A DNA stretch of 37,196 nt from Planctomycetota bacterium (GTDB lineage Bacteria > Planctomycetota > UBA1135 > JADKAF01), in contig JAEUHW010000048.1 of the NCBI GenBank assembly GCA_016793245.1, forward strand, positions 1 to 37,196, written 5' to 3'. Positions 8,584 to 18,052 of this stretch are shown piece after piece; the first letter of the stretch is position 1, and each line of letters opens with the position of its first letter. The notes beneath the pieces are model-generated. The model was given only the letters and a program-made list of their open reading frames with translations, was not told where the DNA came from and made no database searches. Made by a program: the position numbers and the translations under genes.

Positions 8584-9032
8584 GCATGCCTGCCCGCCCG
8601 AACCTGCGTCTTTCGTTCGCCGCCGATCTGCGCATCGTTCCGAAGGTGCGCCGTCGCGTGGAGGAGTATCTCCGCGAGCACGGCATCGGCGAGCGCGCGC
8701 TGGAGGAGTTCATCCTCGCCCTCGACGAGCTCTGCAACAACGCGATCGAGCACGGCGGCGCCGACGCCGTCCCCGAGGGGAGCGACGAGAAGGTGGGCTG
8801 CCTGCTCCTGCTGCGCGCCGACGCGCAACGCTCGGAGGTCGTGGCGTCGCTGCGCTCGCGCGGGCATCTCGCGGCGAACGAGCTCGCCGCGATGATGGAG
8901 GCCACCGGATTGCCCGATCTCGAGTCCGAGCGCGGACGCGGGCTCTTCCTCTTCCGCGCGATGGTCGACGCCTTCGAGGTCGCCAATGTCGACGACGACA
9001 AGCTCGAGGTGCGCTTCAAGAAGCGCTGGTGA
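8580..9032 (+). CDS. RsbW/SpoIIAB-like ATP-binding regulator (HATPase_c_2)
   Basis: A 150-residue stand-alone GHKL-fold protein of the anti-sigma/serine kinase type. The N-box ELCNNAIEH (50-58) is intact and the G2 box reads ERGRGLFL (117-124), followed by the usual AMVDAFEV end. The G1 box, normally a D-x-G on the strand after the central sheet, reads SLRSRG here (90-95), with no aspartate. ATP binding may therefore be altered. Family members bind sigma factors or phosphorylate anti-anti-sigma proteins; no STAS partner or sigma gene is in the window. The GTG at 8580 overlaps the nadC stop as GTGA; an ATG two codons later is an alternative. Confidence 0.75.
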   Translation: MSMPARPNLRLSFAADLRIVPKVRRRVEEYLREHGIGERALEEFILALDELCNNAIEHGGADAVPEGSDEKVGCLLLLRADAQRSEVVASLRSRGHLAANELAAMMEATGLPDLESERGRGLFLFRAMVDAFEVANVDDDKLEVRFKKRW

Positions 9033-9535
9033 GACGCTCGCCGCTCTTCACCTGCGGGGCCTTCCTGCTGCGTTGGCCGCGCCTGCTCGGTGCCGCCCTG
9101 GCGTTGGTCTGGATCGCGGGACTGCATCTGGGCTCGCTCGTCGAGCGTCGCGGTCCCGACGAGGAGTCCCCGTCGGCGGTGATGCTCTTCTACAACTGGC
9201 TGCACTGCCCGGCGTACGCGGCGTTGGCCACTTGGATGCTCCTCGCGCTGCGAAGCGCGCCGCGGTCTGGAGCGTTCGCGCGACCTCTGCTCCTGCGCGC
9301 TTGGCTGCTCACGGCGCTGGTCGGCTTCAGCGACGAGGTCCATCAGGCGTGCGTGCCCTGGCGCGACGGCGATCCCTTCGACTTCGCGACCGATGCCCTC
9401 GCCGCCGGTGGCGCGCTCTGGGTTCTCGCCGGAGTCGCTGCCGCGCGCGACGAGGGGACGCTCTGGCGGCGGCTCTTCGCGACCATCGCGGCCACGCTGG
9501 GCACGGCCGCGCTCGCCGCGCGGCACTCGTTCTGA
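9029..9535 (+). CDS. VanZ-like membrane protein
   Basis: A 168-residue protein with four hydrophobic segments (about 12-36, 55-75, 88-102, 123-138) and another near 150-163. The VanZ-family signature is seen as GFSDEVHQACVPWRDGDPFDFATD (split: GFSDEVHQ at 99-106, then PWRDGDPFDFATD at 110-122), followed by a glycine-rich helix. The founding member confers teicoplanin resistance, but most homologues have no known function. The GTG start overlaps the preceding TGA (GTGA), so it is translationally coupled to the RsbW-like gene. Confidence 0.8.
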   Translation: MRRSPLFTCGAFLLRWPRLLGAALALVWIAGLHLGSLVERRGPDEESPSAVMLFYNWLHCPAYAALATWMLLALRSAPRSGAFARPLLLRAWLLTALVGFSDEVHQACVPWRDGDPFDFATDALAAGGALWVLAGVAAARDEGTLWRRLFATIAATLGTAALAARHSF

Positions 9536-9619
9536 GGTTCCTGGATCAGCTCTCCACTCGATGCCCAACCGAACTCGTTCCCGCTCGCCGCGCTCGAGCG
9601 CGGCTCGCCGGAGGATCTC

Positions 9620-11059
9620 TTGAGCGACGCCCACGACTCCTTCCGCCATCCCCTGACGACGCGCTACGCCTCCGCCGAAATGCGCCGCCTCTTCTCGGAG
9701 CGGCATCGCTTCGGGCTCTGGCGACGGCTCTGGCTCGCGCTCGCCGAGACCCAAGCGGAGCTGGGCCTGAAAATCCGCGAAGACCAGCTCGCGGAGCTGC
9801 GCGCGCATCTCGACGACGTCGACTTCGCCGCGGCGGAGCGCTACGAGAAGGAGCTGCGTCATGACGTGATGGCGCACGTGCACGCCCTCGGCGATCAAGC
9901 GCCCCTCGCGCGGCCGATCGTGCACCTCGGCGCGACCTCGTGCTTCGTGACCGACAACGCCGATCTCGTGATCCTGCGCGAGGCTCTTTGCTTGCTGCAG
10001 GGCCAGCTCGCGACGCTGATCGAGAGCCTCGCTCACTTCGCGCGCGCGCACGCCGCGCTGCCCGCGCTCGGCTTCACGCACTTCCAAGCCGCGCAGCCGG
10101 TGACCGTCGGGAAGCGCGCGACGCTCTGGCTCCAGGACCTGCTCATGGACTGGGACGAGCTCGCGCGCCTGATCGATGAGGTGCCGCTGCGCGGCGCGAA
10201 GGGCACGACCGGCACGCAGGCGTCCTTCCTCGAGCTCTTCGGCGGCGATCACGAGAAGGTGCGCGAGCTCGACCGGCGCATCGCGCAGAAGATGGGCTTC
10301 GCGCGCACCTTCGCGGTGACGGGGCAGACCTATCCGCGCAAGTTCGACTACCGCGTGCTCGCGGTGCTCTCCGGCCTCGGACAATCGGCTTCGAAGTTCG
10401 CCGTCGATCTGCGTCTCCTCGCGCATCGCAAGGAGATGGAGGAGCCCTTCGAGTCGAAGCAGATCGGCTCCTCCGCGATGGCGTACAAGCGGAACCCGAT
10501 GCGCTCCGAGCGCATGACCTCGCTCGCGCGCTACCTCCTCTCGTTGCCGGAGAACGCGGCCCACACCGCCGCCAATCAATGGCTCGAGCGCACGCTCGAC
10601 GATTCGGCGAACCGGCGCATCGTGCTGGCCGAGGGCTTCCTCGCCGCGGACGCGATCCTCTCGCTCTACCGCAACGTCGCCTCGGGTCTCGTGGTCTACG
10701 ATCAGGTGATCGCGCGCCACCTCGCGGCCGAGCTGCCCTTCATGGTGACGGAGAAGATCTTGATGGCGGCCGTGGAGCGCGGCGGCGATCGCCAGACCCT
10801 GCACGAGGTGATCCGCGCGCACTCGCAGGCCGCGGCCGCCGAGGTGAAGCTGCACGGCCGCGCGAACGACTTGATCGAGCGGCTGCGCGCCGATCCGGAG
10901 ATCGAGCGCTTCGACTTGCCGTGGGAGACGCTGCTCGATGCCCACACGCTGACCGGGCGCGCGCACGAGCAGACCTTGGAGTTCCTCGCCGAGGAAGTGG
11001 AGCCGCGGCTCCTCGCCTACGCCGGACCGCGCGTGCGAGGCGACGAGGTCCGCGTGTGA
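9620..11059 (+). CDS. purB: Adenylosuccinate lyase, eukaryote-like type
   Basis: A 479-residue enzyme acting twice in purine synthesis: it releases fumarate from SAICAR and from adenylosuccinate. The fumarase/aspartase-superfamily signature GSSAMAYKRNPMRSER occupies 283-298, with flexible-loop serines at 284-285. Histidines are H81 in LRHDVMAH and H154 in GFTHFQ, and GTTGTQASF spans 195-203. From memory, long stretches match animal ADSL closely (RYAS near 15-18, RHDVMAHVH, HLGATSCFV, KGTTGTQASFL, WLERTLDDSANRR) rather than the shorter B. subtilis or E. coli forms. The TTG at 9620 is preceded by GGAGGA at about 6-nt spacing. Its stop overlaps the next GTG. Confidence 0.95.
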   Translation: MSDAHDSFRHPLTTRYASAEMRRLFSERHRFGLWRRLWLALAETQAELGLKIREDQLAELRAHLDDVDFAAAERYEKELRHDVMAHVHALGDQAPLARPIVHLGATSCFVTDNADLVILREALCLLQGQLATLIESLAHFARAHAALPALGFTHFQAAQPVTVGKRATLWLQDLLMDWDELARLIDEVPLRGAKGTTGTQASFLELFGGDHEKVRELDRRIAQKMGFARTFAVTGQTYPRKFDYRVLAVLSGLGQSASKFAVDLRLLAHRKEMEEPFESKQIGSSAMAYKRNPMRSERMTSLARYLLSLPENAAHTAANQWLERTLDDSANRRIVLAEGFLAADAILSLYRNVASGLVVYDQVIARHLAAELPFMVTEKILMAAVERGGDRQTLHEVIRAHSQAAAAEVKLHGRANDLIERLRADPEIERFDLPWETLLDAHTLTGRAHEQTLEFLAEEVEPRLLAYAGPRVRGDEVRV

Positions 11060-11475
11060 GCGCCGATCCGCTCCTGTTGCGCTGGGCCGCCAGCTCGCGC
11101 TCGCGCTCGCTCGGCGAGCTCGTCTCCGCGCTGCGCAGCGGTGGCCGGATCCGCATCGAGACCGGCATCGCCGAAGCGCGCGACCTGCCGCTCGAGCTGC
11201 GCTTGCTGGTCGATCCCAAGATGAGCCGCGCCGCGCGCGGCGCGAGCGTGGGCCTCAGCGCCGTCGGCAGTCGACTCGCCCTCGCGGGCTTCGCGTTCTC
11301 GCGCCTCGTCGCGGGAGGAGCGGCGCTCGGCGCCGCGGTGGCCTCGGGGCTCCTCTCCGGCGTGCTCGATCGCTATGCGTTTCGCGTGGCCCTCGAGCGC
11401 GACGAGCGCGGCGGCCTCGTGCTCGAAGGCGAGCCGCGATCGAGCGGGGAGCTCGGCGCGCGGTCTCCCCGCTGA
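11056..11475 (+). CDS. Small hypothetical membrane protein
   Basis: A 139-residue protein I do not recognise. The first 70 residues are soluble, with a short IRIETGIAEARDLPLELRLLVD stretch (about 33-54). A hydrophobic Gly/Ala-rich region (about 68-106, including GGAALGAAVASGLLSG) could form one or two membrane helices, followed by a charged tail. It starts with GTG in a GTGA overlap with purB, so it is coupled to it. The overlap, matching codon use and complete frame argue that it is real. No function is proposed. Confidence 0.6.
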   Translation: MSADPLLLRWAASSRSRSLGELVSALRSGGRIRIETGIAEARDLPLELRLLVDPKMSRAARGASVGLSAVGSRLALAGFAFSRLVAGGAALGAAVASGLLSGVLDRYAFRVALERDERGGLVLEGEPRSSGELGARSPR

Positions 11476-11510
11476 GCAGGCGAGCGAGGAGCGGCGGTCT
11501 GGCTCGTGCG

Positions 11511-11566
11511 GGAGCCTCATGCGCTCCGCTTCCGAGCGGCGAGGTCGGTACCCGAGCTCAGGCTCC
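11511..11566. terminator. Weak terminator-like stem between convergent genes
   Basis: GGAGCCT (11511-11517) pairs with AGGCTCC (11560-11566), enclosing a smaller CGCTC/GAGCG stem near 11522-11538. It lies between two converging stops and overlaps the end of the DHH gene. No T-run follows on either strand, so this is only a candidate. Confidence 0.25.
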
Positions 11567-12511
11567 GCTGCGGAAGCGCCGCATCTGCGCTCGGAGCTCC
11601 ACGGCGAGTGAACGCGCGATGCGCTTGCAGTCGCGCGCATCGGCGGGGTTCACGCCGCCGACGGCCGGATGACCTCCGCCGCCGTGGCGCTCGCACATGC
11701 GCCCGACGTCGATGCCGGCGCGCGGGAGGTTCCAGGGGTTCTCGCCGGCCGTGACGTGCAGGCCGCCGCGCGTCGGGATCATGCCCACCGCGAAGTGGAC
11801 CTCGGGATGGAAGTAGAACGCGGCGAAGCGCTCGCGGCGTATCTCGTTGCTCGTCGCGTCGTAGAGCAGCACGCCGTCCTCGATGTCGACGACGGTGGGG
11901 GGGAACTGCTCCAGCGCCTTCTCGCGGTTCTTGCACGCGCGCTCGTGGCGCTTCTCGATCTCGCCAAGCCCGGCGACCGACTCCAGGTCGTGATCGACGA
12001 GCTGGCGCACGATGAAGTCGCTCCAGTCCGGCGCGGGGGCGACCGTAAGAGCGCGCATGATGCGCAGTGCTGGGGCATTGCCGAAGAGCACCTCCTCGAC
12101 CGAATCGAAGCGCGCGGCGTCGATCTTGTTCGACCAGTGCTTCAAGTCCTCGAAGCGCGCCGGCGGTTGGAAGTCCCAATGCTCGCGCGCGTGCTCCAGG
12201 ATGACCGGCGGGCACGACGGCGAGGCCGTGTCCCAGCGATGGCGCGCGCTCGGCGCGTAGAGCTGCTTCCACTCCGGCACGACGAAGGTCGTCGGATGAT
12301 GGTCGAACCAGTACTCCGCGCGCGGGTGATAGAAGAAGTCGACGACGGCGAAGCGCTCGTCCTCGGAGAAGGTGCGCCAGCGCGGCCGCACGTCGTGATT
12401 GACCCCCGACCAGCCGACGGAGATCTCGCCGCGCACCTCGCGGAGTATGTGGGCGAGGATCGCCGCGGAGGCGATGCCGTCGAAGTCGCGGTGGTAGTAG
12501 ATCTTCAGCAC
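11558..12511 (-). CDS. DHH/DHHA1-family phosphoesterase
   Basis: A 317-residue protein of the RecJ/NrnA/GdpP superfamily. The DHH part shows HRDFDG (7-12) for the first metal site, VVDFF with D58, and DHH at 70-72. The C-terminal DHHA1 part ends with HGGGGHPAVGG (276-286), the substrate-phosphate loop. Metal ligands look complete, so it should hydrolyse phosphodiesters: short RNA or DNA oligonucleotides, pAp or a cyclic dinucleotide. Which one cannot be read from sequence. It lacks the CBS, GAF or membrane parts of larger relatives. It is the last gene of the leftward block, 122 nt after rlmN, and the gap contains several inverted repeats. Confidence 0.82.
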   Translation of the reverse strand: MLKIYYHRDFDGIASAAILAHILREVRGEISVGWSGVNHDVRPRWRTFSEDERFAVVDFFYHPRAEYWFDHHPTTFVVPEWKQLYAPSARHRWDTASPSCPPVILEHAREHWDFQPPARFEDLKHWSNKIDAARFDSVEEVLFGNAPALRIMRALTVAPAPDWSDFIVRQLVDHDLESVAGLGEIEKRHERACKNREKALEQFPPTVVDIEDGVLLYDATSNEIRRERFAAFYFHPEVHFAVGMIPTRGGLHVTAGENPWNLPRAGIDVGRMCERHGGGGHPAVGGVNPADARDCKRIARSLAVELRAQMRRFRSGA

Positions 12512-12547
12512 TGGAGTCCTTGAGGCGCGAAAGTCGTTGTTCTCGAG

Positions 12548-12595
12548 TGGAGCTCCAAGCCCAAGGACTCCGGTCTCGACGGCGTCAGCCGTCGA
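12548..12595. repeat. Inverted repeats in the leader of the DHH gene
   Basis: TGGAGCTCCA (12548-12557) is a perfect 10-bp palindrome. TCGACGGC (12576-12583) pairs perfectly with 12588-12595 around loop GTCA. A wider pair, GGAGTCCTTG (from 12514) and CAAGGACTCC (ending 12571), encloses the first palindrome. On the minus strand these would form hairpins in the RNA just before the DHH start codon at 12511. Confidence 0.5.
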
Positions 12596-12607
12596 ACCAG
12601 CTCACAT

Positions 12608-12638
12608 GCTAGCGGGGCTGGGGCGAAGCCCCGCTAGC
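12608..12638 (-). terminator. Hairpin at the end of rlmN
   Basis: GCTAGCGGGGC (12608-12618) pairs perfectly over 11 bp with 12628-12638 around a 9-nt loop. The rlmN stop codon (12634-12636) lies inside the stem. No T-run follows on the minus strand, so it may terminate weakly, protect the 3' end, or work with Rho. Confidence 0.5.
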
Positions 12639-13731
12639 TCTGCTCCGTTGCCGGGGCGGCGCTCGGGCGCTTCTCGGCGCGCACGCGCAGTTGGCCGCAG
12701 GCCGCATCGCCATCGACGCCCTTCGACCAGCGCACCGTCGCGGTGACGCCGGCGCGCTGGAGGGCGCTCGCGAAAGCGTCGACGTCCTCGCGGCGGGGAC
12801 GGCGGAACGGAGCTTCGTCCACGGGGTTGAAGGGGATCAGATTCACGGTGGCGCGGAGACCTCTCATCCAGCGGGCCAAGTCCTGCGCCTGGAGCGCGGA
12901 GTCGTTCACTCCGCGGAGCAGTACGTACTCGAGGGTGATCTCGCGCCCGGTGCTCTCGAAGTACGCGCGCAAGGCGGAGTGCAGCTCTTCGAGCTTCACC
13001 GAGCGTGCGAGCGGGACCAGGTGGTCGCGGAGCTCTTGATTCGCCGCGTGCAGCGAGACCGCGAGCTGATAGCGCTGGGGGTGCTCGGCGAGGCGCGCGA
13101 TCTTCGCCGGGAAGCCGATCGTGGAGATCGTGATCTTCCGCACGCCGAGGTCGAGACCGTTCGGGGCGTGCACCGCATCGAGGGCGCGCAGCGTGCTCTC
13201 GAGGTTCATCGAAGGCTCGCCGATGCCCATCACCACGGCGCGGCGGATCGGCCGCACCGCATTGCCTCGCACGAACTGCTCCAGGATCTCGCCGCTGGTC
13301 AAGTTGCGGCGCAGCCCGGCGAGGCCGCTCGCGCAGAAGAGGCAGCCCACGGCGCAGCCCACTTGCGTGGACACGCAGAGCGTCGGGCCCGAGGAGCCCG
13401 GCATGTTCACCGTCTCCACGCGCTCGCCGTCGGCGAGCTCGAGCAGGAGCTTCACGGTGCCGTCCGGCGCCTCGCGGCGTTCGATCTCACGCGAGGCGAG
13501 GAGCGGAGGACGCTCCATGCGCAAAGCCTCTCGCAGCGCGAGAGGGAGATCGCTCATGCGCTCCGGCTCGAGCTCCGCACGCTCGAAGATCCAGCGGCGA
13601 ATGGAGCGCGCCCAGACCGACGCGAGCGCGGGGGCCCGCGCGATGCTCGCGCGCGTGGCGAGCTGCTCGACGCGCGTCGCGAAGCTCTCCTCGGACTCGT
13701 CGAGCCAGGACGGAGTCCGGACCTCGCTCAT
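12634..13731 (-). CDS. rlmN: Dual-specificity RNA methyltransferase RlmN
   Basis: A 365-residue radical-SAM enzyme that methylates C2 of adenine in 23S rRNA (A2503) and in tRNA position 37. The 4Fe-4S cluster motif CAVGCLFC supplies C126, C130 and C133. The two catalytic cysteines are visible as C119 (TLCVSTQ) and C345 (AACGQL). The GIGEPSMN segment (169-176) corresponds to the SAM-binding GxGEP region. N-terminal HTH-like and accessory parts are present, and length is normal. Retention of both cysteines and no Cfr-type hallmark favour RlmN over the resistance enzyme Cfr. It lies 49 nt downstream of clpX on the same strand. Confidence 0.95.
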   Translation of the reverse strand: MSEVRTPSWLDESEESFATRVEQLATRASIARAPALASVWARSIRRWIFERAELEPERMSDLPLALREALRMERPPLLASREIERREAPDGTVKLLLELADGERVETVNMPGSSGPTLCVSTQVGCAVGCLFCASGLAGLRRNLTSGEILEQFVRGNAVRPIRRAVVMGIGEPSMNLESTLRALDAVHAPNGLDLGVRKITISTIGFPAKIARLAEHPQRYQLAVSLHAANQELRDHLVPLARSVKLEELHSALRAYFESTGREITLEYVLLRGVNDSALQAQDLARWMRGLRATVNLIPFNPVDEAPFRRPRREDVDAFASALQRAGVTATVRWSKGVDGDAACGQLRVRAEKRPSAAPATEQS

Positions 13732-13780
13732 GGCTGCTTCCTCGGCCGCGTACCCGCGCGAGCGCCGCGCGTGCTGCGAT

Positions 13781-15222
<1,442 letters not shown>

Positions 15223-15226
<4 letters not shown>

Positions 15227-15882
15227 CCAACCGTCTCCAGCTTGCGCGCCGGGCTACCCAGAACTTCGTCGACCAGGCCGTACTCCTTGGCCTGCGCCGC
15301 GGACATGAAGCGATCGCGATCGGTGTCGCGAGCGAGCTCGTCGACGTGCCGTCCGCTGTGCCGGGCGAGGATCTCGTTCAAGATGCGCTTCATCTTGAGG
15401 ATCTCCTCGGCCTGGATCGAGATGTCGGAGGCCGTGCCCTGCGCGCCACCCCAGGGCTGGTGGATCATAACGCGCGAGTGGGGCAGGGCGAACCGCTTGC
15501 CCGGCGTACCGCCGGCGAGCAGCACGGCGCCCATCGAGGCGGCCTGGCCGACGCAGTAGGTCGCGACATCGCACGAGACGAGGTGCATCGTGTCGTAGAT
15601 CGCGAGACCCGCCGTCACGGAGCCACCCGGCGAGTTGATGTAGAGGGAGATCGGCTGCTCCTTGTTGTCCTTCTCGAGGAACAGGAGCTGGCCGATGATG
15701 ACGTTCGCCACCATGTCGTCGATCGGCGTGCCGAGGAACACGATCCGGTCCTCAAGCAAGCGCGAGAACAGGTCGTAGTGGCGCTCCCCGCGCCCGGTCT
15801 TCTCGATGATGAAGGGCACCCAGCCCGCGTGCGGATCGATCACGGCGAAGTCCTCGGCGCTCGGCAGCGATGCCGGGCGCAT
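15223..15882 (-). CDS. clpP: ATP-dependent Clp protease proteolytic subunit ClpP
   Basis: A 219-residue serine protease that forms the 14-subunit chamber used by ClpX. The catalytic triad is S116 (GQAASMGA), H141 (MIHQP) and D190 (DTDRDRF). [11 protein letters not shown] (82-92) forms the oxyanion-hole region, and [28 protein letters not shown] (split over 24-51) is the usual N-terminal strand and axial gate. About 20 residues precede this and probably include the propeptide. The ATG at 15882 is the only good start. It lies 447 nt downstream of tig, a gap large enough for its own promoter, and overlaps clpX by 4 nt. Confidence 0.97.
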
Positions 15883-16329
15883 TCCTAGGTCTGAAGTGAG
15901 CTCGGCTGCGGGGTACGCCCCCCGGAGCCCTCGGCCCGCTCACCTCGATGACGCGTCGCTCGGACGACCGAGCCCGATCGACGGGCTCCGCCTCCGAGCG
16001 AGGGGCAGCAGACCCCACCTCGCATCGGCGCGAAGGTCGAACGGGTGGAGATTGTTCCCTGCCGCGCCGCGGATCTCCATGATCCAGGCGCAGGAGTTTC
16101 CGGAAAACGGACGCGGCCGCTGCGAAGCCGCCGCCACCGCCACCGTCGCCCCTGCCGCGCGGGCAGAGCCGTCGGAGCAATGCGGCAGACTCGCCAGGGA
16201 ATCAACGACGCGGGCTGCGAGAGGCCGCACCCCGCTCCTGGTCCGAGTGATCCGTACGCCATGCAGCGCCGTCAGGCGCTGCGCCAGCAGGCATCTGAGA
16301 GGCTGTAGGCTCGACTTCTGCTCAGCTTC
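15883..16329 (-). other. Gene-free tig-clpP spacer with hairpins
   Basis: No credible gene lies in these 447 nt: open frames in both directions lack family similarity and continue from shadows. It should hold the clpP promoter and leader. Two stems that share bases, GCTCGG/CCGAGC (15958-15973) and GAGCCC/GGGCTC (15970-15988), lie about 75-105 nt upstream of the clpP start. A 10-bp palindrome TTTCCGGAAA is at 16097-16106. No CIRCE-type heat-shock element and no tRNA were found. Confidence 0.4.
16263..16282 (-). terminator. Hairpin downstream of tig
   Basis: GCAGCGCC (16263-16270) pairs perfectly over 8 bp with 16275-16282 around loop GTCA, 48 nt beyond the tig stop. No T-run follows on the minus strand. 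It is a candidate terminator or 3'-end stabiliser. Confidence 0.4.
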
Positions 16330-17670
16330 TCAGGCGCCCGGCGCGGGCGCGTTCGCCCCGGACGCCGTCGCCTTCTCGCGCAGGAGCTGGCGAACCTTGC
16401 GGTCGCGCAGATCGTGCTGGAGCACCCCGAGCAGGTTGTTCTCCCGGTAATACGTCTGGACCTCCTCCAAGGACGTGCGATTTCTCTGCGCGATCTGCTC
16501 GAGCTCGCGGCGGATCTCCTTCTCGCTGACGCCGATGCGCTCCTGGCGAGCGATCGACTCCTTCAGGAAGAGCGCGGTCCAGTACTCCCGCGCGCCCTGC
16601 TCGGTGGCGGGGAGCTGCTGCGCGACTTGTTCCTTCGCGGCCTGCTCGTCCATTCCTTGCTCGAGCAGCTCCTTCTCCGCCTTCTCGACGCGGCCCTTCA
16701 CTTCTTCCTGGATCAGCTTCTCGGGGAGCTCGAAGTCGGCGTTCCGCAGCAGGTGCTCCAGGATCTGGCGATCGAGCTCCTGGTCGCGCATCTGCGCCTT
16801 CATGAGCTCGAGCTGGCGCTCGATCTCCGCGCGCACGGCTCCGACGTCGCTCATGTTCACTCGCTCCGCGAGCTGCTCGGGCGTCGGCACGATGGTGCGG
16901 AAGGTCTCCTTCACGTGCAGCTCGACGGCGCCCTGCTTGCCGACCGCGCTCTCGATCGGGAAGCCCTCTTGGAAGGTGATCTCGACCTTCGCGGTTTGGC
17001 CGGGCTTCGCGCCCGCGAGCGCGTTCTTGTAGGCGAGCTCTTCGCAGCCCTTGATCGGATGCGCCGCGGCGAGGTGCACCTCTTCGACCTCGTGGATCGT
17101 CTCGCCGTCGCAGGTGAAGACGACCCGCGCTTTGAAGGTGCCGGACTCGGGCAAGCCCTCGTTCTCGTCTTCGATCTTCTCGGGGAACGCGGCCTGCTGG
17201 CAGAGCTGGGTCAGCTGTTCCTCGATCTCCTCGGGCGCGACGGCGATCGAGGGCGGCTCCACGGCGAGGCCGGTGTAGTTCTCGACCACGGGCCGGGGAC
17301 GGAGGTCGAGCTCGAAGCTGAACGTGTAATCCGCGCCGCGCTCGGGCAGCTTGTCCTGGAGATCCAGATCGATCTGCCCGAGCGGGACGAACTCGTTCGC
17401 GCGCAGCGCCTCATCGATCGCCGAGTTCACGACGTGCTCGACCAACTCCTTCCGGAGGCCGTCTCCGAAGCGCTTCTCGACGAGGCTCCTCGGCACGTGA
17501 CCGGGGCGGAAGCCCGGCAAGCGGATCTGCTTCGCGGCCCGATCGAAGGTCTCGCGGTAGCGCCGGTCCACGACCGCGGCGGGCACCGTGAGATGGATCT
17601 TCTTGCGGGACGGTCCGGCGTGCTCGATCGTGGTCTGCACGGCGGCTTGCTTGGTCGCGCTCTCGGGCAT
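16330..17670 (-). CDS. tig: Trigger factor
   Basis: A 446-residue ribosome-associated chaperone with peptidyl-prolyl isomerase activity, acting on nascent chains at the exit tunnel. The ribosome-binding loop GFRPGHVP is at 53-60. The FKBP-like domain (about 165-265) includes the strand TFKARVVFTCDGE and the GFPIESAVGKQ turn. The remaining C-terminal part (about 270-430) is the helical substrate cradle, rich in Glu, Gln and Lys. The ATG at 17670 is chosen because MPESATKQAAVQ runs straight into the conserved first strand; a longer frame upstream to 17796 has no family-like sequence. It leads the block tig-clpP-clpX, a common bacterial order. Confidence 0.96.
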   Translation of the reverse strand: MPESATKQAAVQTTIEHAGPSRKKIHLTVPAAVVDRRYRETFDRAAKQIRLPGFRPGHVPRSLVEKRFGDGLRKELVEHVVNSAIDEALRANEFVPLGQIDLDLQDKLPERGADYTFSFELDLRPRPVVENYTGLAVEPPSIAVAPEEIEEQLTQLCQQAAFPEKIEDENEGLPESGTFKARVVFTCDGETIHEVEEVHLAAAHPIKGCEELAYKNALAGAKPGQTAKVEITFQEGFPIESAVGKQGAVELHVKETFRTIVPTPEQLAERVNMSDVGAVRAEIERQLELMKAQMRDQELDRQILEHLLRNADFELPEKLIQEEVKGRVEKAEKELLEQGMDEQAAKEQVAQQLPATEQGAREYWTALFLKESIARQERIGVSEKEIRRELEQIAQRNRTSLEEVQTYYRENNLLGVLQHDLRDRKVRQLLREKATASGANAPAPGA

Positions 17671-18052
17671 GGTCGTCCTGGGCCCAGCGTGGTGTCCGTC
17701 CGTTCGGCTCGAGCGCTGCGCGGTCCGGTTCCGCTTGCGGCGAAGTGCCGCGTGCGGGATGCGCGGGCCATCGAGTGGGATCACCGGGGTGAACACCGCT
17801 GGTGAGGACCGCGCTCGGGGCTGCGCTCGGGCCGCGCTGCTCGTCTCGGAGACGGGGCAGGGCTGGGTGGCAGTGTTTTCTTAGGGGAAGTAGGGCGGAA
17901 GGATCTGTGTCGCTGAAATCGACGAGGAACCCGTGGCCGGAGGGCTTTGCGCTCCTCCGGACGGGCACTGGCGAATCGGCCTATCTAGAGCACCGGCGTA
18001 CGAGCGTCAAGCGCGCCACTGCGCTCCCTCCGTACCGCGGGGAGGGCGTCGC
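17671..18052. promoter_or_regulatory. Divergent spacer between tig and the RND operon
   Basis: This 382-nt gap has no credible gene. It includes the most AT-rich stretch nearby (about 17873-17890, GTTTTCTTAGGGG) and an element at 17982-17994 that reads TGCTCTAGATAGG on the minus strand, possibly a -10 for tig. A GGGGAGGG ribosome-binding site precedes the ATG at 18053. No regulator gene or clear operator was seen. Confidence 0.4.

Noticed and set aside
9029..9535. VanZ-like gene as a glycopeptide-resistance determinant
   Set aside because: No vanA-, vanH- or vanX-like gene is nearby, and VanZ-like proteins are widespread without such a role.
8432..10966. 844-residue minus-strand open frame
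   Set aside because: It is antisense to purB and neighbours, which are certain genes; the sequence is shadow-like.
16020..16060. Possible tRNA T-arm (GTTCGAC on the minus strand)
   Set aside because: The flanking bases do not form a 5-bp T stem, and no acceptor or anticodon arm could be built.
16045..16308. Small open frames in the tig-clpP spacer
   Set aside because: Frames exist on both strands but have no ribosome-binding site, no family pattern, and Arg/Ala/Gly-rich composition typical of chance frames here.
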